The translations under genes and the position numbers were made by a program. A stretch of DNA of 64,000 bases from NCBI GenBank assembly GCA_039814575.1, contig JBCCAY010000001.1:124001-188000 (forward strand). The letters are read 5' to 3'. Origin of the DNA: MED-G105 sp039814575. GTDB lineage: Bacteria > Pseudomonadota > Alphaproteobacteria > Caulobacterales > Parvularculaceae. The first letter of the stretch is position 1. The number at the start of each line of letters is the position of its first letter. Below the pieces are notes generated by a model. That model had not been told where the DNA came from and did not search any database. It worked only from the letters and a program-made list of their open reading frames with translations. Positions 60,573 through 64,000 of the stretch are shown piece after piece.

Positions 60573-61235
60573 ATGGATCCCTTCACACTCTTTTTCGCCG
60601 GCGTCGCCTTGTTCCTGATTTACAAATTGATCGCCACTTTGGGAACGCGGACAGGCCATGAGCAATCCCATGACATTGAAGGCTTGCAGCGTGCGCGCCA
60701 TACCGACGCCGATGCCAGCGCCGCCGGCGAGTCTGAGGATGGCTACGACGACGCCCGCCAGGAACCAGCTGAATCGCGGGAGCCTGCGCCAGTATCGCCC
60801 GCGGCGGCTCCCTTGCGCGCTGTAGATCCGCAGTTTGATGAGGCTGAATTCTTGGAGGGCGCAAAGGCCGCGTACGAAATGATTGTCGGCGCGTTCGCCG
60901 ACGGCGACCTCGCCCCTGTAAAATCTTTTTTGGCGCCGGCGGTTTACGACGCCTTTAAGGGCGTCGTCGATGCTCGCGAGCAATCGGGCGCGCGCTTTGA
61001 ATTCAAATTCGTCGGCGTTGACAGCGCCGAGATCACCGACGCCTCAGCCGATAGCGCGGCTCTCACAGCGACGGTGGCGTTCGCCTCTAATCAGGTGCGG
61101 ACCCATTACGATAAGGACGGCGTGGTGACAGAGGGCGATCCCACAAGGATTGATCTCGTTCGCGACACATGGACATTCTCCCGGCCGGTCCGCTCGTCAA
61201 ATCCGAACTGGACCCTCGCAGCGACCGGCGGTTAA
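60573..61235 (+). CDS. Tim44/TimA-family membrane-associated protein
   Basis: Bacterial Tim44-domain protein of 220 residues, related to the mitochondrial import component and to Caulobacter TimA. An N-terminal helix (FTLFFAGVALFLIYKLI) anchors it. The Tim44-like domain (about 88-215) includes EFLEGAKAAYEMIVGAFADGDLAPVKSFLAPAVYDAFKGVVDAREQSGARFEFKFVG and RTHYDKDGVVTEGDPTRIDLVRDTWTFSRP. An acidic linker joins them. It leads the Tim44-mltA-smr run. Likely peripheral membrane protein; molecular function is unclear. Confidence 0.9.
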   Translation: MDPFTLFFAGVALFLIYKLIATLGTRTGHEQSHDIEGLQRARHTDADASAAGESEDGYDDARQEPAESREPAPVSPAAAPLRAVDPQFDEAEFLEGAKAAYEMIVGAFADGDLAPVKSFLAPAVYDAFKGVVDAREQSGARFEFKFVGVDSAEITDASADSAALTATVAFASNQVRTHYDKDGVVTEGDPTRIDLVRDTWTFSRPVRSSNPNWTLAATGG

Positions 61236-61348
61236 AGACCCTTTTGCGCTTCTTGGCGTTGGGCGTCCCAAACGACTGACCGTCGATGCGGCGACATGCG
61301 CCTTTAAGGGTGCGACGCTGTTAAACTCTCGGGGAGGTCAACCGGGCC

Positions 61349-62764
61349 ATGGCGGGTATTTCTCAAAACACCTTTGCCGGCGCAGTGCGGCTATTGGTTT
61401 TCGCCGTCATGGCGGTGGCGCTTATCGCCGTCATTTATATCGCCGTGAAGCGAACCGCAGTTTCTTTCGAAGACGATTATGTTTTCGCCGGCGCGGCGCT
61501 GCAGCCCATGAGCTATGACGATCTCGACGGCTGGCGGCAAGATGATGCTTCGGCCAGCCTGGCGGCGTTCTTGCTCTCCTGTGCAACCCTTGAAGGGCGG
61601 CGCAATGACGAAGCCTTCAATCCCCATGAAGGCCCGGAAGTCCTCGCTTTCCAGGGTTCCAAGCAGGGCGGGTCCGACCCGACCGATCGCGCACCGGACG
61701 TAGGCTATTCTGGTCTCGTCAGCGATTGGCGTCCCATTTGTCTTGACGCCCAGCGTCTGATTGACCGCGCATATGCCGACCGTAGCGTCTTATCGAGCGT
61801 CGCTCGCCAGTTCTTTGAAGCGAACTTTATTCCTATCCGGATTAAACGGGTTTATTCGCCCCTAGCCGCCGGACGGGCGCAAGGACGAGAGCCGATCTTG
61901 CAAGCCGACGGTAAAGCGACGGGATATTTTGAACCCGTTTACGATGCGCGCTCTCGGCCCACGGAAGAGTTTTCCGCGCCGCTTTTCCGGCGTCCGTCTG
62001 ATCTCGTAAGTGTCGATCTCGGATTATTTGATGAGTCGCTGGCGGGGCGTCGCCTCGCGGGGCGTTTGTCAGATGGGCGTTTGTCGCCTTATCCGTCCCG
62101 CGCCGATATCAATGCCGGCGCCTTGCAAGGCCGCGCCGCCCCAATCGCCTATCTAAGGCCGAATGATCTTTTCTTTTTGCAGATCCAGGGCTCGGGGCGT
62201 CTCACGCTGGACGGTATGCGTGAAGTGCGTGTCGGCTATGATGGGCAAAACGGGCGCTCTTATTACGCGATTGGTCGATCGCTCATCACCCGCGGCGTTC
62301 TCAAAAAAGAAGATGTGACCATGCAGGCGATCCGGCTTTGGCTGGAAGAGGTTGACCCTGCTGACGCCCAAGCGTTGCGCGAAGAGAATGCTTCTTATGT
62401 CTTCTTCCGCATTCTGAATGACTTACCCAATCCCAATCTTGGACCGCTCGGTGCCCAGGGCGTGCAACTGACGAGTGGCCGATCTGTCGCGGTGGACCGC
62501 GCCTACCATCCATTAGGTGCGCCAATCTGGATCGAAACCAAGGAGGTTCAGCGCGCGGGCGTCGCCGACCGGCCGTCTGGGGCGCTTTATGTGGCGCAGG
62601 ATGTCGGCGGCGCCATAAAAGGCCCAATCCGCGCGGATATATTCGTTGGATCCGGCATCGCCGCCGGCCTTGAGGCGGGTCGCATGAATGAACCCGTGGA
62701 GTTGACGGTTCTATTGCCGAAAGCCGTCGCCGAGCGGCTGCAGGCGGCGGGACCGGTTTCTTAA
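61349..62764 (+). CDS. mltA: Membrane-bound lytic transglycosylase A
   Basis: Murein transglycosylase that cleaves glycan strands and forms 1,6-anhydromuramyl ends. Motifs: GYFEPVYDARSRPT near the middle, LRPNDLFFLQIQGSGRLTLDGMREVRVGYDGQNGRSYYAIGRSLI, and the catalytic Asp region VAQDVGGAIKGPIRADIFVGSG near the C-terminus. An N-terminal hydrophobic helix (about 13-30) suggests a signal anchor rather than a lipobox. Length of 471 residues is above the E. coli enzyme (365), with about 90 extra N-terminal residues. It follows the Tim44 gene by 113 bases and precedes the Smr gene. Confidence 0.93.
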   Translation: MAGISQNTFAGAVRLLVFAVMAVALIAVIYIAVKRTAVSFEDDYVFAGAALQPMSYDDLDGWRQDDASASLAAFLLSCATLEGRRNDEAFNPHEGPEVLAFQGSKQGGSDPTDRAPDVGYSGLVSDWRPICLDAQRLIDRAYADRSVLSSVARQFFEANFIPIRIKRVYSPLAAGRAQGREPILQADGKATGYFEPVYDARSRPTEEFSAPLFRRPSDLVSVDLGLFDESLAGRRLAGRLSDGRLSPYPSRADINAGALQGRAAPIAYLRPNDLFFLQIQGSGRLTLDGMREVRVGYDGQNGRSYYAIGRSLITRGVLKKEDVTMQAIRLWLEEVDPADAQALREENASYVFFRILNDLPNPNLGPLGAQGVQLTSGRSVAVDRAYHPLGAPIWIETKEVQRAGVADRPSGALYVAQDVGGAIKGPIRADIFVGSGIAAGLEAGRMNEPVELTVLLPKAVAERLQAAGPVS

Positions 62765-62791
62765 GGTCGCGGTAAAGTAAGGCGCGCGCCA

Positions 62792-63550
62792 GTGAAGCCC
62801 CCTAAGAAGCCGCCCGCGAAACGCCATAAGAGACATCGACGTCTCAGCGCCGATGAAGCGAAACTTTGGCGGCGTGCGGTTCAAGACGTCGCGCCGATAT
62901 CCAAACACGACCTTTTTAGGGACGGCGATGAGGCGGCGTCCGATGATGCCGGCGCCCGTTCAGGGGCGTCCTCCGTGATCCCTGTGATCCCGGAAGATCA
63001 TCCGCCGCCCACCTTGAAATCGACGGCGCCGTCGCAATTGTTGGCTAAAAACAGCGGCAAGAAATCTGGTCAAAACGCTAGCCGTAAAAACGGTAAGCGA
63101 GCGGTGCCGCCGATTTTGGGCGCGGGCGACCCTGGTCTCGACAAGCGGGTCGCTGGCGGTCGTTTGGCGATCGATCGGGTGCTTGATTTACACGGTCGGA
63201 CCCAGGCGCTGGCGCGCCCGCAGCTCGAAGCGTTTTTGCGCGCCGCGCACCAAGACGGCTGCCGCTGCGTTTTGGTGATCACCGGTAAGGGCGGGCCCGC
63301 GTCGGCGTCGAATATGGCCAAGGCGCGGAAGAACCGGCATGGCCAAGATCCGACGATGACTGACGATCGCGACGAATTTTCTTGGAGTAACGACGCCCGG
63401 CCGCGCGGTGTATTGCGGGCTGCCGCGCCCCAATGGATTGACGCTTCGCCAGTGCGCGCCCTTGTCTCCCGGATGACGCCGGCGCGCCCGAAAGACGGCG
63501 GCGACGGAGCGTTCTACGTGTTCTTAAAAGCCCGCACGAAACTGAAATAG
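62792..63550 (+). CDS. Smr-domain nuclease-like protein
   Basis: Protein of 252 residues with a C-terminal Smr (MutS2-type endonuclease-like) domain: VLDLHGRTQALARPQLEAFLRAA and RCVLVITGKGG are the LDxHG and GxGxG-like motifs. The N-terminal 120 residues are basic and disordered-looking (KKPPAKRHKRHRR). After the TGKGG loop about 45 residues of insertion (KARKNRHGQDPTM...) precede the final LRAAAPQWIDASPVRALVSRMTPA. Start is GTG at 62792; the mltA stop is 27 bases before. Role in RNA or DNA cleavage is unproved. Confidence 0.9.
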   Translation: MKPPKKPPAKRHKRHRRLSADEAKLWRRAVQDVAPISKHDLFRDGDEAASDDAGARSGASSVIPVIPEDHPPPTLKSTAPSQLLAKNSGKKSGQNASRKNGKRAVPPILGAGDPGLDKRVAGGRLAIDRVLDLHGRTQALARPQLEAFLRAAHQDGCRCVLVITGKGGPASASNMAKARKNRHGQDPTMTDDRDEFSWSNDARPRGVLRAAAPQWIDASPVRALVSRMTPARPKDGGDGAFYVFLKARTKLK

Positions 63551-63570
63551 ACTATCTTTAGTCGGAAGGT

Positions 63571-64000
63571 CTAAAGCCCAAACAGTCGGGCGATAGGCGC
63601 TAACGCGGTGGCGATGGCGGCGCGGCTTTGATAGCCGAGAATGCCGAGCCCAGCGCCGAGCAGCAAACCAAGCGTAACGCCGTGCCGAACGGCAATCGCC
63701 TCGATCATGCCGGCGAGGTAGCCGCCGACGCCGTCCGATAAAAGCCGCCGCGCCCGCGTCTCAGCAAGTTGCGGTTCGTCAAAGGGCATTGCTGCAATGA
63801 CGGTGACTTGGCGTTTTTTCCAGCGGGCGAAGGCGTTCTTTAGGGCGGTCTTCACAACTGACGGGCTTAAGAACGATCCATCGAAATGCGCTTCATCGAA
63901 TTCAATATCGAGGACGACGGGCGCCGGCGTGTCTTTGCCGCTGTCTTCACCGATTTTGACCATCGAATACCGCACGCCGGAGCTGCGAAGAATTTCTTCC
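63571..64000 (-). CDS. Hypothetical protein, partial at right edge
   Basis: A frame ending at 63571 that stays open beyond a GTG at 63975 to the window edge (upstream residues EILRSSG), so the gene is probably longer. Visible part: acidic start, DIEFDEAHFDGSFLSPSVVKTALKNAFARWKK, then VIAAMPFDEPQLAETRARRLL, and a C-terminal membrane helix (HGVTLGLLLGAGLGILGYQSRAAI). No family recognised. It converges with the Smr gene (20 bases between stops). Confidence 0.6.
   Translation of the reverse strand, partial: EEILRSSGVRYSMVKIGEDSGKDTPAPVVLDIEFDEAHFDGSFLSPSVVKTALKNAFARWKKRQVTVIAAMPFDEPQLAETRARRLLSDGVGGYLAGMIEAIAVRHGVTLGLLLGAGLGILGYQSRAAIATALAPIARLFGL

Noticed and set aside
1..64000. CRISPR array, rRNA, integrase or transposase
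   Set aside because: No regularly spaced repeats, ribosomal RNA motifs or recombinase motifs (for example R-H-R-Y or DDE) seen on either strand.

Overview
The window reads as the chromosomal origin region of a moderately GC-rich alphaproteobacterium. The evidence is the gene order: parB-parA-rsmG-mnmG-mnmE and rho-hemJ-hemE lie on one side of a 373-base gap, and ppsR-maf-aroE-coaE lies on the other. In Caulobacter and relatives the replication origin sits exactly between hemE and the ppsR homologue. Five near-perfect parS sites, CcrM-type GANTC sites in the putative origin, CenR and a CckA-like kinase, a CtrA-type box, alkane hydroxylase and LapB-type secretion all fit a marine, Caulobacterales/Parvularculales-like lineage. 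Exact placement is a guess.

Layout. 1-4.1 kb: a type I secretion ABC transporter (its frame runs open to the left edge), an SDR enzyme and an overlapping FeS-type photolyase. 4.1-8.9 kb: CenR-type regulator, a YggS/ThiE divergent pair, a GNAT acetyltransferase, a porin, and a DUF3576 lipoprotein leading into leuS. 9.1-13.4 kb: leuS-lptE-holA. 13.5-19.7 kb (minus strand): parB-parA, rsmG-mnmG, mnmE and a small DUF6489 gene, with five parS sites inside or between rsmG, mnmG and mnmE. 19.9-24.0 kb: a glycerophosphodiesterase lipoprotein, rho, hemJ, hemE. 23.98-24.35 kb: candidate oriC. 24.4-27.4 kb: ppsR-maf-aroE-coaE.

27.4-58.4 kb is a block of about 31 kb between coaE and dnaQ, two genes that are usually neighbours. 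It holds selO, ilvA, an NfeD/slipin/TusA cluster, an exported SEL1 protein plus beta-helix protein pair, three hybrid histidine kinases (one CckA-like), and a catabolic locus (Rieske oxygenase, a frameshifted FAD oxidoreductase, a GntR regulator, with a shared palindrome at both divergent promoters). It also holds tRNA-Leu(CAA), exoD-dsbB-coq7, alkB and two tiny related membrane-protein genes. Next to these is a proteasome-fold (Ntn-hydrolase-like) protein with a small partner behind a CtrA-type box, then mipA, an AraC regulator, a DUF302 gene and about 1.1 kb without a convincing gene.

58.4-64 kb returns to the conserved block: dnaQ, secB, fxsA, a Tim44-like gene, mltA, an Smr gene and a partial gene at the right edge.

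The strongest candidates for something undescribed are the Ntn-hydrolase-like gene with its unrecognised partner (47953-49706) and the adjacent pair of paralogous small membrane proteins (47237-47650).
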